Assembly (NCBI GenBank): GCA_017402445.1
Contig: JAFPME010000006.1
Span: 1-42,582 of the forward strand
Direction: 5' to 3'
DNA from: Prevotella sp.
Lineage (GTDB): Bacteria > Bacteroidota > Bacteroidia > Bacteroidales > Bacteroidaceae
DNA: 42,582 nt
Part shown: positions 1-8,313 of the stretch, piece after piece
Layout of the letters: the number at the start of each line of letters is the position of its first letter
How positions within the stretch are numbered: position 1 is the stretch's first letter
Notes under the pieces: model-generated
The model's database searches: none
What the model was told of the DNA's origin: nothing
Seen by the model: the letters and a program-made list of their open reading frames with translations, nothing else
Translations under genes and position numbers: made by a program

Positions 1-30
1 AGGAAGTGCTTCGTGCAGGGTGAAACACAC

Positions 31-60
31 TCCCCCCCCCTCGGGGGCAGGAGAAGGGGC
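31..60. repeat. GC-rich palindromic intergenic repeat, copy 1
   Basis: A C-run, TC and a G-run form a short palindrome (CCCCCTCGGGGG at 36-47), followed by AGGAG and AGGGG. The same layout recurs at 8116-8142 and, on the opposite strand, inside leuS at 12829-12855. Short GC-rich repeats of this kind are scattered between genes in Bacteroidetes. A hairpin here could end transcription from a gene upstream of the window, but no T-run follows it. Confidence 0.55.
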
Positions 61-89
61 GGTGACATCAATCAAAAACAATAAATAAA

Positions 90-137
90 GTGAGTTCGAA
101 GAATCAACCGTCTTTGTTTTGAATTCGTCGAACTCAC
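90..137. repeat. 10-bp perfect inverted repeat in the leader of the barrel-protein gene
   Basis: GTGAGTTCGA at 90-99 is exactly complementary to TCGAACTCAC at 128-137, with a 28-nt loop. It lies about 110 bp before the start codon at 249. It could be an operator, an RNA leader hairpin or the terminator of an upstream gene; the sequence alone does not decide. Confidence 0.4.
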
Positions 138-196
138 GTTAAATACGTCCGAAAGAAGAAGAAAATACGTAGAAAGGGACTTTTTTGCTTTCTGCA

Positions 197-236
197 GTGT
201 GCGTACACATTAAACTTCTGATGTCGAAACGACATC
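197..236. promoter_or_regulatory. two short inverted repeats just upstream of the barrel-protein start
   Basis: GTGT-GCGT-ACAC (197-208) and GATGTCG-AAA-CGACATC (220-236) sit between 12 and 52 bp upstream of the ATG at 249. The second has perfect 7-bp arms and a 3-nt loop, so it could form an RNA hairpin in the 5' leader or be a dimeric repressor site. No factor can be assigned. Confidence 0.35.
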
Positions 237-248
237 AAAAGAACATCT

Positions 249-2759
249 ATGCAACGATTTATACTTACATGCGTGCTCGTGTTGAGTACTGTTGTGGCGC
301 TGGCGCAGGGAAGCGTGAAGGGTCATGTTTTGGACAAAAAGAGTGACGAAAGTCTGGAGTTTGTAAATGTAGCCGTCTATCAGCAAGGAGACACTTCAAA
401 GATACTGAAGGGCGCCATCACCGACGAGGGTGGCAATTTCCGCATCGGCGAACTGGCCAACGGCCGGTACGAACTGGTACTGTCATACATTGGGTACAAG
501 AACCTACGTCGCAACTTCACCATCAGTAACCAGCATCGCGAGGAGAACTTCTCGCTGCTCTACATGGCTGAGGACACGCGCATGCTGAAAGAGGTGACGG
601 TCACCGGACAACGCGCCTCAGTGAAGCTGGAGGTGGACCGCAAGACGTTCGACGTCAGCCAAGAGATAGCCAACGCAGGCGGCGTGGCCTCCGACGTTCT
701 CGAGAACATCCCGAGCGTGGAGGTGGACCAGGACGGCAACGTCAGCCTGCGCGGCAACAGCAGCGTGGAGGTATGGATCAACGGCAAGGCCAGCGGACTG
801 ACGTCGGACAACCGCGCCGAGATACTGAAACAGCTGCCTGCCGAGAGCATTGAGCGCATTGAGGTCATCGACAACCCGTCGGCGAAATTCTCGGCCGAGG
901 GTTCGGCAGGCATCATCAACATCGTGCTGAAGCGCGACCGCAAGGCTGGCTACTACGGATCGGTGCAGGTGGGCGGCAACTCGGAGGGCAGCGCCAACAC
1001 CAGCTTCAACATCAACTATTCGAGCGGTATCGTCGATGCCTACCTGAACGTCGGTCTGCGCCACCGGCAGAACAAGCAGGGCGGCAGCCTCAGCGAGCAG
1101 GAATACCTGAACACCAACACCTACCAACGCTACGAAGGGAAGAACAGCGACTACGGCAACAACCTCTTCACACGCGCCGGACTGACCTGGCACATCACCA
1201 AGAAGGACGACATCGGGGTGAGCGGCATGTTCATGAAGGGCGGCCGACGGAGCTACGGCTACACGCCTTACCACTACGGCACCATCGGTGCGGCACAGGA
1301 TTCGTACCTGATGCAGCGCGACACCCGTTCGCACGGCGACAACAACATGTGGCATGCCGAGCTGAGCTACCGCCACATGTTCACCGACACACATTTCATC
1401 GACCTCACCGTCAGCCGCGGCAGTTGGTCGGCCGACAACGAGAACACTTACCAAGACAGCACTTTCTACTACGACGGACAGCCAACAGAATACAGCTATC
1501 AGTACCGTCCGGCCTATATCCGCAACCGCAACACCGAAGTGAAACTGGACTACGAAAACCCCATCTCAGACTTTTTCAAGCTACAGGCAGGCTACAACGG
1601 ACGCTTCGGCCACGAGAACACGCCGCAGGAATCGTTTGTGGCACAGAACTGGCAGGGCACAGGACAGCAGGAGGACAAAGCCTTCTTCAACCGTTTCATC
1701 TACGACAACGACATCCACGCCCTCTACGCCACGGCCACCATGAACTTCGGCAAGTTCAGCATCATGGGCGGACTGCGCGGCGAATACTGGCGCGTGAACA
1801 CCGAGAGCTACACTTGGGAGCAGGAACACGACGCCACCAAGCGCTCCGAACCCTTCAAGAAAGACTACTTCCAGCTCTTCCCCAGCATCTTCATGTCCTA
1901 CCAGATCACAGAGAACGACCAGCTGCAGCTCAACTGGTCACGACGTCTGCGCCGGCCGTGGGGTGGCGAGCTGAACAGTTTCAAGGATACGCGCGACGCT
2001 TCGATGGTGAGCTTCGGTAATCCCGAGCTGACGCCCGAGTTCAGCAACTCCTATTCGCTGAACTACCTGAAGACCTTCGGCGAGCATTCGTTCCTCCTCA
2101 GCGCCTACTACCGGCCCACCACCGACGTCATCCAGCGTGTCAGATGGCAGAGCAGCGTGGACGGCGTGATGTACCAGACGAGCAAGAACGTGGCCAAGAG
2201 CACAAGCACGGGACTGGAACTGACGATGAAGAACCGCCTGTTCAAGATCCTCGACATCAACACCAACGCCAACTTCTACTACTACAAGCTCAACGGCTTC
2301 TCATATCTCATCGACGGACAGACCATCACGGGCGAGAGCGACGACAACTTCTCGTGGAACATGCGCTGCCAGGCCTCCATCATCCTGCCCTACGACATCT
2401 CCATACAGGTGACCGGCAACTACCGTGCACGCCAGGTCATCACACAGGGATACCGCAAGGCCAACTACGGCATGAACATCGGCGTGCGGAAGAACTTCTT
2501 CGACAAGAAGCTCACCGTCAGCCTCAACTGCCGCGACGTCCTCGACAGCCGCAAATGGGAAACCTACACCAGCGGACCCACCTTCAACCGTCACCAGAAG
2601 AACTGGCGTGGCGGCCGACGCTTCCAGCTCAACGTATCGTGGAACTTCGGAAACATGAAGCAGAAGAAAGCCGAGGAAGGCGACGGACACCAAGAGGCAG
2701 GCGACAACAACGGTCTTGACAACGGCGGCTACGGACAAGGCGGCGGTGGCGACGAGTAG
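249..2759 (+). CDS. TonB-dependent-receptor-like outer membrane beta-barrel protein
   Basis: This 836-residue protein has a signal peptide (about residues 1-20, ending ALAQ) and then a carboxypeptidase-regulatory-like beta-sandwich domain (about 22-105). A plug-like region follows (about 115-235, with EVTVTGQRASVKLEVDR and ERIEVIDNPSAKFSAEGSAG), and then a long barrel rich in alternating aromatic residues. This is the architecture of the outer-membrane-beta-barrel family related to SusC/TonB receptors. The barrel ends near RFQLNVSWNFG, after which there is an unusual hydrophilic Gly/Asp/Glu-rich tail of about 35 residues. No SusD partner, sigma/anti-sigma pair or transport operon lies next to it, so the substrate is unknown. 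A GH5 gene follows 92 bp later with its own promoter. Confidence 0.88.
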   Translation: MQRFILTCVLVLSTVVALAQGSVKGHVLDKKSDESLEFVNVAVYQQGDTSKILKGAITDEGGNFRIGELANGRYELVLSYIGYKNLRRNFTISNQHREENFSLLYMAEDTRMLKEVTVTGQRASVKLEVDRKTFDVSQEIANAGGVASDVLENIPSVEVDQDGNVSLRGNSSVEVWINGKASGLTSDNRAEILKQLPAESIERIEVIDNPSAKFSAEGSAGIINIVLKRDRKAGYYGSVQVGGNSEGSANTSFNINYSSGIVDAYLNVGLRHRQNKQGGSLSEQEYLNTNTYQRYEGKNSDYGNNLFTRAGLTWHITKKDDIGVSGMFMKGGRRSYGYTPYHYGTIGAAQDSYLMQRDTRSHGDNNMWHAELSYRHMFTDTHFIDLTVSRGSWSADNENTYQDSTFYYDGQPTEYSYQYRPAYIRNRNTEVKLDYENPISDFFKLQAGYNGRFGHENTPQESFVAQNWQGTGQQEDKAFFNRFIYDNDIHALYATATMNFGKFSIMGGLRGEYWRVNTESYTWEQEHDATKRSEPFKKDYFQLFPSIFMSYQITENDQLQLNWSRRLRRPWGGELNSFKDTRDASMVSFGNPELTPEFSNSYSLNYLKTFGEHSFLLSAYYRPTTDVIQRVRWQSSVDGVMYQTSKNVAKSTSTGLELTMKNRLFKILDINTNANFYYYKLNGFSYLIDGQTITGESDDNFSWNMRCQASIILPYDISIQVTGNYRARQVITQGYRKANYGMNIGVRKNFFDKKLTVSLNCRDVLDSRKWETYTSGPTFNRHQKNWRGGRRFQLNVSWNFGNMKQKKAEEGDGHQEAGDNNGLDNGGYGQGGGGDE

Positions 2760-2773
2760 AAAAAGGCTTACGA

Positions 2774-2807
2774 TTGTTGCGCGTATCGGAGTTTTTTTCT
2801 ATCTTTG
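2774..2807 (+). promoter_or_regulatory. Bacteroidetes-type promoter of the GH5 gene
   Basis: TTGTTG at 2774-2779, then 20 nt, then a perfect TAnnTTTG (TATCTTTG, 2800-2807). This matches the known Bacteroides -33/-7 consensus and lies about 45 bp before the GH5 start. It shows the GH5 gene is transcribed independently of the upstream barrel gene. Confidence 0.75.
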
Positions 2808-2851
2808 CAACGTCGTTCCACCGATAATAACAACCTAAGGAAAGAAGCACT

Positions 2852-4228
2852 ATGATAAGAAGATTGGCAACTATCGCACTGCTGGCCGCAGCTCTGACGA
2901 CCCAGGCACAGACAGGTTTCGACACCCCCGTGAAGCAAATGATCGAGCAGATGGCTCCCGGATGGAACCTCGGCAACACCATGGAGGCCGGCAACAACGC
3001 GAACAACTTCACCAACAAGGGCGGACTGGGCGCCGAGACATCGTGGCAACAGACCAAGACCACGCAGCAGCTCATCGACTACGTGAAAGCCCGCGGATTC
3101 AAGTCCGTCCGCATTCCCTGCGCATGGGTCATGGGACATCTCTCCGACGGCAACAACTACACCATCGACCCGCAGTGGATGGCACGCGTGAAGGAAATCG
3201 TAGACTACTGTCTGCAGGCCAATCTCTACGTCATCATCAACGACCACTGGGACGGCGGATGGCTGGAAAACCACATCGCCGACACGAATATCAACACCAT
3301 CAACAAGAACAAAACCATCCTGCATGCGCTGTGGACACAGATTGCCACGGCCTTCCGCGACTACGACGAGCGGCTGCTCTTCGCCGGACTGAACGAGCCC
3401 AACGCCGACAACCAGAATGCCACGAACAACCTGGTGCAGTACGAGCAGGTGTTCATCGACGCCGTGCGCGCCACGGGAGGCAACAACACGCGCCGCGTGC
3501 TCGTCGTTCAAGGCCCGTCGACCAACATCGACCACACCTGCAACTTCATGAAGGACAACCTGCCGCACGATTCGGCCGAAGGACGGTTGATGATTGAAGT
3601 GCACTACTACAACCCCTGGCAGTTCTGGGGAATGGAGAAAGATGAGAGCTGGGGAAAGGTGTTCTACTACTGGGGTGAGGGCAACCACCACCCGGGATCG
3701 CAGCACAACGCCACCTGGGGCGAGGAAGCCGACATGCGCAGCCAGCTGCAGAAGATGAAGACGAACTTTGTAGACAAGGGCATTCCCGTCGTCATCGGCG
3801 AGTTCGGTGCCAACTGGCGCAACATCTCCAACCTCCCGGGCGAGAGTCAGGAGAAGCACAACGCCTCCATCAAGGCGCACTATCGCGAACTGCACCGCCT
3901 GTGCAAGGAGCTTGGCGGCATGGCTCCCTACACGTGGGACATCAACGTGGCCAACCAGAACGGAACGAAGGGCATCATGACGCTCATCAACCGCAGCAGT
4001 CTCTCCATCTACGGCACCTACGCCATGGAGGGCATCAACGAGATTTATCCGGCTCCCGGCTCCGATCCGTCGGGCATCAAGGAGACGTCGGCCGACAGTC
4101 GGCAGTCATCCGCCATTTACAACCTGCAGGGCATGAAGGTGGCCGACAGCAGCCATCAGGCCGATCTCTGCAACGGTATCTACGTGACCAACGGGCGGAA
4201 ATACGTTAAAAGGCGAACTCGGCAGTAA
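2852..4228 (+). CDS. secreted glycoside hydrolase family 5 (endoglucanase-like)
   Basis: This 458-residue protein has a signal peptide (about 1-19, cut near TQAQ) and a GH5 TIM barrel. Visible family marks are GWNLGNTMEA near the N-terminus, KSVRIPCAW, IINDHWDGGW, the acid/base Glu182 in LNEP and the nucleophile Glu317 in VIGEFG. GH5 enzymes retain the anomeric configuration and cut beta-glucans, mannans or related polymers; which one this cuts cannot be read from the sequence. The C-terminal 45 residues (IYNLQGMKVA ... NGIYVTNGRKYVKR) resemble the short tail common on secreted Prevotella proteins and on the S41 protease at 8314. Its last 23 bp overlap the end of the convergent gene at 4206. 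Confidence 0.9.
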   Translation: MIRRLATIALLAAALTTQAQTGFDTPVKQMIEQMAPGWNLGNTMEAGNNANNFTNKGGLGAETSWQQTKTTQQLIDYVKARGFKSVRIPCAWVMGHLSDGNNYTIDPQWMARVKEIVDYCLQANLYVIINDHWDGGWLENHIADTNINTINKNKTILHALWTQIATAFRDYDERLLFAGLNEPNADNQNATNNLVQYEQVFIDAVRATGGNNTRRVLVVQGPSTNIDHTCNFMKDNLPHDSAEGRLMIEVHYYNPWQFWGMEKDESWGKVFYYWGEGNHHPGSQHNATWGEEADMRSQLQKMKTNFVDKGIPVVIGEFGANWRNISNLPGESQEKHNASIKAHYRELHRLCKELGGMAPYTWDINVANQNGTKGIMTLINRSSLSIYGTYAMEGINEIYPAPGSDPSGIKETSADSRQSSAIYNLQGMKVADSSHQADLCNGIYVTNGRKYVKRRTRQ

Positions 4229-5402
4229 GTCCCCACTTCATCATGTTTCCCTTATCAGAACCCTCCAGAGACTTGTACCAGTCAGCATGCAGTCGGGCAT
4301 AATGCTTGCCTACTGCCATCTGAGCGCCGGCACCGAGATAGATACCATAGTGTGAAGTATTGTCCCATGCCACATCCACTATGGTTTTGGACAAGTAGTT
4401 TCTGGTTTCATGGTTTCCAAAATGCAGCACGTAGAATCCTCCGCCACGGACAAGAGGGGTGATTTTCGCTTTGCCAAAGCGTTTCACCACGCCGATAGCG
4501 AACGTCACCCTGCCTTTTTCATACGATGTCAGCGACGGCTCATGACCTCCGAGGACGTTGGTATGATGTTCAAACTTGGTCTTCGGAGAGAACGCGACAC
4601 CTAATTCTACGCTGCCGCCCTTCATCGCCCGTTCGATACCGACCTCCACGCCGATACCCACTTCAAAGGCACCGCCATGATAGTTCTCGTCAGGCAAGTT
4701 CTGAAAGTCGGTCCGCTCATGGGAATAATAGGCAAAGCCCGTGAAGATCTTTACATGCGTTGACATCTTGTCGGATTCTTCCTTGTATTCATACACCATG
4801 CACGAGCCGCCGTCGGTGCAAACGTCGTTGTGATAGTCGCGCACAACGTCGACAAGCTTCTTTCTCGACATATTGTCTTCACTCATGTCGTTAACAGCTT
4901 TCCATGAGTCCTTCAGCAGCAGCTTCACTTTTCCGTATTGTTCTTTCTTCTCTTGCAGACGTTCTTTCTCATCTTGAATGGATGAAGAAGTCAGGAATGC
5001 TCTGCTGGTAAGCTGTGCCATCTCACCATCCTCGCGCTCGAAGAAGAAGTATTCATCATATTTGTCGGCCACGCAGTAAAGGTTCATCTTACCCTGAACC
5101 AAGAACTCGGCAAAGAACAGTTGCGAACTGCCGAAAAGATTCAGTCGGCGCGTGACGAAATACTTTCCGTTGTTGTCGAACCTGAAGCCCTCGATGTCGC
5201 CAGGCTTATATGTCTTCCCTTCACTATCTCCCTCAGGCCAGAAGTCACATTGTTTCGACAGCCGCTCATTGGTACGGAAGTCAATGATTCCCCTGATCGT
5301 ATCACCGTCGTTCGTGATGATATATCCCGGTTTGGGGTTCGTTTGCGCCATTGCCACAGTAGCCGAAACAGCCAACAGGAAAAACAAAACACTCTTTTTC
5401 AT
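4206..5402 (-). CDS. probable small outer-membrane beta-barrel protein, function unknown
   Basis: This protein of about 398 residues has a signal peptide (MKKSVLFFLLAVSATVAMAQ) and then a GYIITNDGDTIRGIIDFR segment. I recognise that segment as typical of uncharacterised Bacteroidetes exported proteins that begin with a small beta-rich domain. A charged helical stretch near residues 140-180 is followed by a C-terminal half of amphipathic strands ending in EFAF; a terminal Phe is a hallmark of barrel proteins inserted by BamA. The ATG at 5402 is preferred: the longer reading to 5414 would need a GTG lying in the simple repeat upstream. It converges with and overlaps GH5 by 23 bp. No specific function is assigned. 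Confidence 0.75.
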   Translation of the reverse strand: MKKSVLFFLLAVSATVAMAQTNPKPGYIITNDGDTIRGIIDFRTNERLSKQCDFWPEGDSEGKTYKPGDIEGFRFDNNGKYFVTRRLNLFGSSQLFFAEFLVQGKMNLYCVADKYDEYFFFEREDGEMAQLTSRAFLTSSSIQDEKERLQEKKEQYGKVKLLLKDSWKAVNDMSEDNMSRKKLVDVVRDYHNDVCTDGGSCMVYEYKEESDKMSTHVKIFTGFAYYSHERTDFQNLPDENYHGGAFEVGIGVEVGIERAMKGGSVELGVAFSPKTKFEHHTNVLGGHEPSLTSYEKGRVTFAIGVVKRFGKAKITPLVRGGGFYVLHFGNHETRNYLSKTIVDVAWDNTSHYGIYLGAGAQMAVGKHYARLHADWYKSLEGSDKGNMMKWGLTAEFAF

Positions 5403-5465
5403 CGTTTTATTCACTTTTTAATTCTTCACTTTTCAATCCTCACGTTTCACTTTTTAAATTCCCCG
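5403..5465. repeat. degenerate A/T-rich simple repeat next to a start codon
   Basis: Imperfect reiterations of TTTTTAATTCTTCACTTTTC-like units lie directly before the start of the minus-strand gene ending at 5402. They belong to the same family of degenerate 7/14-bp simple repeats seen at 11268-11325, 24757-24805 and 41165-41262. Confidence 0.55.
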
Positions 5466-5627
5466 CATGCCATTGTGCTGCAAGCGGCCTGCAAAGGTAC
5501 AAACAAATTCTTGAACAGCAAAAGATTTAATATCAAGAATCATCGGCTTAAACATATATACCATTATTATTGTCGTTGCCATAGCAATTTTTTCCGCAAC
5601 TTGTTTCGTCGTTTGGTAACTTTTTAA

Positions 5628-5635
5628 TACTTTTG
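5628..5635 (+). promoter_or_regulatory. -7 element of the AraC-type gene
   Basis: TACTTTTG fits the Bacteroidetes -7 consensus TAnnTTTG and lies 42 bp before the ATG at 5678. A -33 element is not clear (TTGTTT at 5601-5606 gives 21 nt of spacing). The position implies that the in-frame ATG at 5633 is upstream of the transcript start and is not used. Confidence 0.5.
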
Positions 5636-5677
5636 CATCGGAAACATCTTTACCCATTCATTCACCGTATATATAAA

Positions 5678-6244
5678 ATGGAGAAAAACAAAGATCTGGA
5701 GTCCTTGCAGCAAGAGGTACAACGGCTCACCGAGGAGAACGCAACGCTCATCGAAGCCAACGAGAAGCTCATCGCACGCAACATGATGCTGGCCGAAAAG
5801 CTCGACATCTACTACGAGGTGCGGCGGCGCGTCGACTGGCTCAAGGAGCTCATCCGCCGTCACCGCGAGCTCATGGTGCAGGCCGACCTGCGCGACGACG
5901 AGGAGCTGCTGGCTATCATCGAGGCTCGCATCGAGGAGGACAACATCCCCATCCCTCCCGAGTTCGGGCTCAAGGAGGTGGCCGAGCTTGTGGGAACCAC
6001 GCAGACACGCATCGCCGACCTCTTCAAGACGAAGACCATCTACCACAGCGTGGACAAGTTCCTCGACTTCCTACGACTGATGCGCGCCCTCCGCATGCTC
6101 AAGGAGAACCCCAACTACAGCATCGAGGCCATCGCTCAGGAGGCCGGCTTCAACACCGTGCGCACCCTGAACCGCAAGATTCAGGAGGCCATCGGCATCA
6201 CACCGCGGCAATATCGCGATATTACCAACCCCGAGGAGCAGTGA
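5678..6244 (+). CDS. AraC-type helix-turn-helix protein with coiled-coil N-terminus
   Basis: This 188-residue protein begins with a heptad-rich segment (about residues 5-45, LQQEVQRLTEENATLIEANE), predicted to be a coiled coil that dimerises. The C-terminal 100 residues look like an AraC-type double HTH: LKEVAELVGTTQTRIADLF, then YSIEAIAQEAGFNTVRTLNRKIQEAIGITPRQYR. The final stretch matches the second HTH and the G-x-T-P-x-x-Y-R end of that family. There is no sugar-binding cupin, receiver or periplasmic sensor domain, so it may respond to a partner protein or act constitutively. The ATG at 5678 is chosen because the promoter element lies at 5628-5635. The target is unknown; it stands 140 bp upstream of the sirtuin gene. 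Confidence 0.78.
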   Translation: MEKNKDLESLQQEVQRLTEENATLIEANEKLIARNMMLAEKLDIYYEVRRRVDWLKELIRRHRELMVQADLRDDEELLAIIEARIEEDNIPIPPEFGLKEVAELVGTTQTRIADLFKTKTIYHSVDKFLDFLRLMRALRMLKENPNYSIEAIAQEAGFNTVRTLNRKIQEAIGITPRQYRDITNPEEQ

Positions 6245-6360
6245 TTAGCGAGATTCGAGGTACGAGGTGCGAGGTGTGAAGGTGCGAGATTACTCTCAAG
6301 TCATGAAACCTCTATAGGTATTCTCGAACCACCGTACCACCGAACCACCGCCCCCCCCGA
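6245..6360. repeat. low-complexity intergenic sequence
   Basis: Reiterated CGAGGTGCGAGGT-like units (6253-6292) are followed by ACCACCG units (6329-6351) and a C-run. It lies between the AraC-type gene and the sirtuin gene, and no clear promoter is visible in it. Confidence 0.5.
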
Positions 6361-6384
6361 TCCCCCTAAATAAAAAAAAAGAAT

Positions 6385-7086
6385 ATGGAAAAGAAAAAAA
6401 TAGTGGTACTCACAGGCGCCGGCATGTCGGTGGAGAGCGGACTGAGCACATTCCGCGACGCTGACGGACTGTGGGAGAACTACCCCGTTTCGCGGGTGGC
6501 AACGCACGAAGCCTGGGAAGAGGACCCCGTCTACGTGAACAATTTCTACAATATGCTGCGCTCCAAGCTCGTAGAGAAGAAGCCCAACGAAGGTCACCGA
6601 CTCGTCGCGGCACTCGAAGAGAAGTACGATGTCGTCGTCGTCACGCAGAACGTGGACAACCTGCACGAGATGGCAGGCTCATCGAACGTCATCCACCTCC
6701 ACGGAGAGCTGATGAAAGTGTGCTCAAGCCGCGATGTCGACAACCCACGATACATACGCACCCTGCAGGCGCCCAACCTCACGGTGGCACCGGGCGAGAA
6801 AGCCGGCGACGGTTCGCTCCTACGACCCTACATCGTCTTCTTCGGCGAGGGCGTGCCCAACATCTCGCTGGCAGCCGCCGAGGCCCAGCAGGCCGACATC
6901 TTCGTCATCATCGGCACCTCGCTCAACGTCTACCCAGCCGCCGGACTCGTGCAGTACGTCACGCCCGGACGGCCCATCTACCTCATCGACCCGAAGGAAG
7001 TCAGGGCCGGACAACATGTGAAACACATCATGAAGGGCGCGTCCGAGGGAATGAAAGAGCTGTCACACATCCTCATGGACGAATGA
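6385..7086 (+). CDS. Sir2-family NAD-dependent protein deacylase without zinc cysteines
   Basis: This 233-residue protein has the whole Rossmann core of sirtuins: VVLTGAGMSVESGLSTFRD for NAD binding, TQNVDNLHE, the catalytic His106 in HLHGEL, and IIGTSLNVYPAAGL. Sirtuins remove acetyl, succinyl or related groups from lysines and consume NAD. Only one Cys is present (in KVCSSRD), so the usual four-Cys zinc site is missing; the small module is replaced by a short loop. In CobB/SIRT5-type desuccinylases a Tyr-x-x-Arg pair binds the acyl carboxylate. Here the segment reads F-Y55-N-M-L58-R59, so Arg is shifted by one. It is followed 89 bp later by a YitT gene, possibly co-transcribed. Confidence 0.9.
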   Translation: MEKKKIVVLTGAGMSVESGLSTFRDADGLWENYPVSRVATHEAWEEDPVYVNNFYNMLRSKLVEKKPNEGHRLVAALEEKYDVVVVTQNVDNLHEMAGSSNVIHLHGELMKVCSSRDVDNPRYIRTLQAPNLTVAPGEKAGDGSLLRPYIVFFGEGVPNISLAAAEAQQADIFVIIGTSLNVYPAAGLVQYVTPGRPIYLIDPKEVRAGQHVKHIMKGASEGMKELSHILMDE

Positions 7087-7175
7087 GCCAGCCCCGACAG
7101 CGCATGTTCTAACCTCACAGTAGCCGCCATCAGAAAGGATGACGGCTACTGATGACCGTACATAGACAAAAAACG

Positions 7176-8099
7176 ATGAAACTTACCAAAAAAGAACTCT
7201 ACAAGGAGCTCCACGACTATATGGTGATCCTTTTCGGACTGATGAGCTACACCATCGGATGGGTGGTGTTCCTCCTCCCCAACAACATTGCCACGGGAGG
7301 CGTACCGGGCATCTCCAGCATACTCTACTGGGCATCGGCCGTCCCCGTGCAGGCCACATTCTTCGCCGTCAACGCCGTGCTCCTCGTCCTTGCCCTGAAG
7401 ATCCTCGGACTGAAATTCTGCCTGAAGACCATCTACGGTGTCGTCATGCTCACCATCATCCTCTCCTTGTTCCAGAAAATCGTGGGCGACCTCCACCTGC
7501 TCAAGGACGAACCCTTCATGGCAGCCGTACTCGGAGGATGCTTCTGCGGCATCGGCATCGGACTGGGACTGAGCTGCAACGGTTCCTCCGGCGGCACCGA
7601 CATCGTGGCCGCCATCATCCACAAATACAAGGACATCTCCCTCGGACGACTCATCCTCATGGTCGACCTCCTCGTCATCACCAGCTCCTACGTCGTGCTG
7701 CGCGACTGGGAGCGCGTCATCTACGGATACGTCGTACTCTTCATCTCGTCATTCGTCGTCGACCAGGTGGTCAACTCAGCGCGACAGAGCGTGCAGTTCT
7801 TCATCATCTCCGACCGCTACGAGGACATCGGGCACGCCATCAACACCGGAGCCCACCGAGGATGCACCGTCGTCAACGCCACCGGATTCTACAGCGGACG
7901 CGAGACGAAGATGCTCTTCGTGCTGGCCAAGAAGAGCCAGAGCCCGCTCATCTTCCAGATCATCCACGAGCTCGACCCCAAGGCATTCGTCTCACAGAGC
8001 GCCGTCATCGGCGTCTACGGCGAAGGCTTCGACGCTTTCAAGGTGAAAGCCAACAAGAACATTCCCAAACGGCACGAGGAAATCAACCGAGAGCTGTGA
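7176..8099 (+). CDS. YitT family membrane protein (first paralogue)
   Basis: This protein of about 307 residues has five or so hydrophobic helices in the first 200 residues (FGLMSYTIGWVVFLLPNNIA, FFAVNAVLLVLALKILGLKF, the GSSGGTDIVA loop, LILMVDLLVITSSYVVL). A soluble C-terminal DUF2179 domain follows, with AINTGAHRGCTVVNATGFYS and DPKAFVSQSAVIGVYGEGF. YitT proteins are widespread and poorly understood integral membrane proteins. I chose the ATG at 7176 (MKLTKKELYKEL) over the one at 7152 because it begins where the paralogue at 14962 begins. The two paralogues match over their whole length. Confidence 0.88.
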   Translation: MKLTKKELYKELHDYMVILFGLMSYTIGWVVFLLPNNIATGGVPGISSILYWASAVPVQATFFAVNAVLLVLALKILGLKFCLKTIYGVVMLTIILSLFQKIVGDLHLLKDEPFMAAVLGGCFCGIGIGLGLSCNGSSGGTDIVAAIIHKYKDISLGRLILMVDLLVITSSYVVLRDWERVIYGYVVLFISSFVVDQVVNSARQSVQFFIISDRYEDIGHAINTGAHRGCTVVNATGFYSGRETKMLFVLAKKSQSPLIFQIIHELDPKAFVSQSAVIGVYGEGFDAFKVKANKNIPKRHEEINREL

Positions 8100-8115
8100 T
8101 CAAGGAAAACAGTTT

Positions 8116-8142
8116 CCTCCCCTCGGGGAAGTTAGGAGGGGT
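8116..8142. repeat. GC-rich palindromic intergenic repeat, copy 2
   Basis: CCCCTCGGGG (8119-8128) followed by TTAGGAGGGG has the same layout as the copies at 31-60 and, inverted, inside leuS at 12829-12855. It lies about 20 bp after the YitT stop codon and could form a transcript-end hairpin, although no T-run follows. Confidence 0.55.
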
Positions 8143-8210
8143 TTCCGTTCTCACGTTCTGTCGATTATGCCGTCTTGAAAGAACCATTACGTAAAAAAAG
8201 AGTCATTGTG

Positions 8211-8241
8211 TTTTGTAATAACCAAAATATTTGAATCTTTG
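8211..8241 (+). promoter_or_regulatory. promoter of the S41 protease gene
   Basis: TTTTG at 8211-8215, 18 nt, then AATCTTTG at 8234-8241. This is one base off the TAnnTTTG consensus and sits about 70 bp upstream of the start at 8314. Confidence 0.55.
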
Positions 8242-8313
8242 CCCAAAAAGCTTTTCTATCCTTTTTAGGAAAAGTATGACGATGACATCAATCAGTTAAA
8301 ATAAGAAAAAGAC

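Noticed and set aside
62-75. TGACATCAATCA shared between 63-74 and 8284-8295 as a regulatory motif
   Set aside because: A 12-base match between two places in 42 kb is expected many times by chance, and nothing else around it is shared.
618-1454. Minus-strand frame opposite the barrel-protein gene
   Set aside because: It is wholly inside a clear gene on the other strand, with biased composition and no protein motif.
5403-5414. Four-residue longer N-terminus for the protein ending at 4206
   Set aside because: It would start with GTG inside a simple repeat; the ATG at 5402 begins a complete signal peptide.
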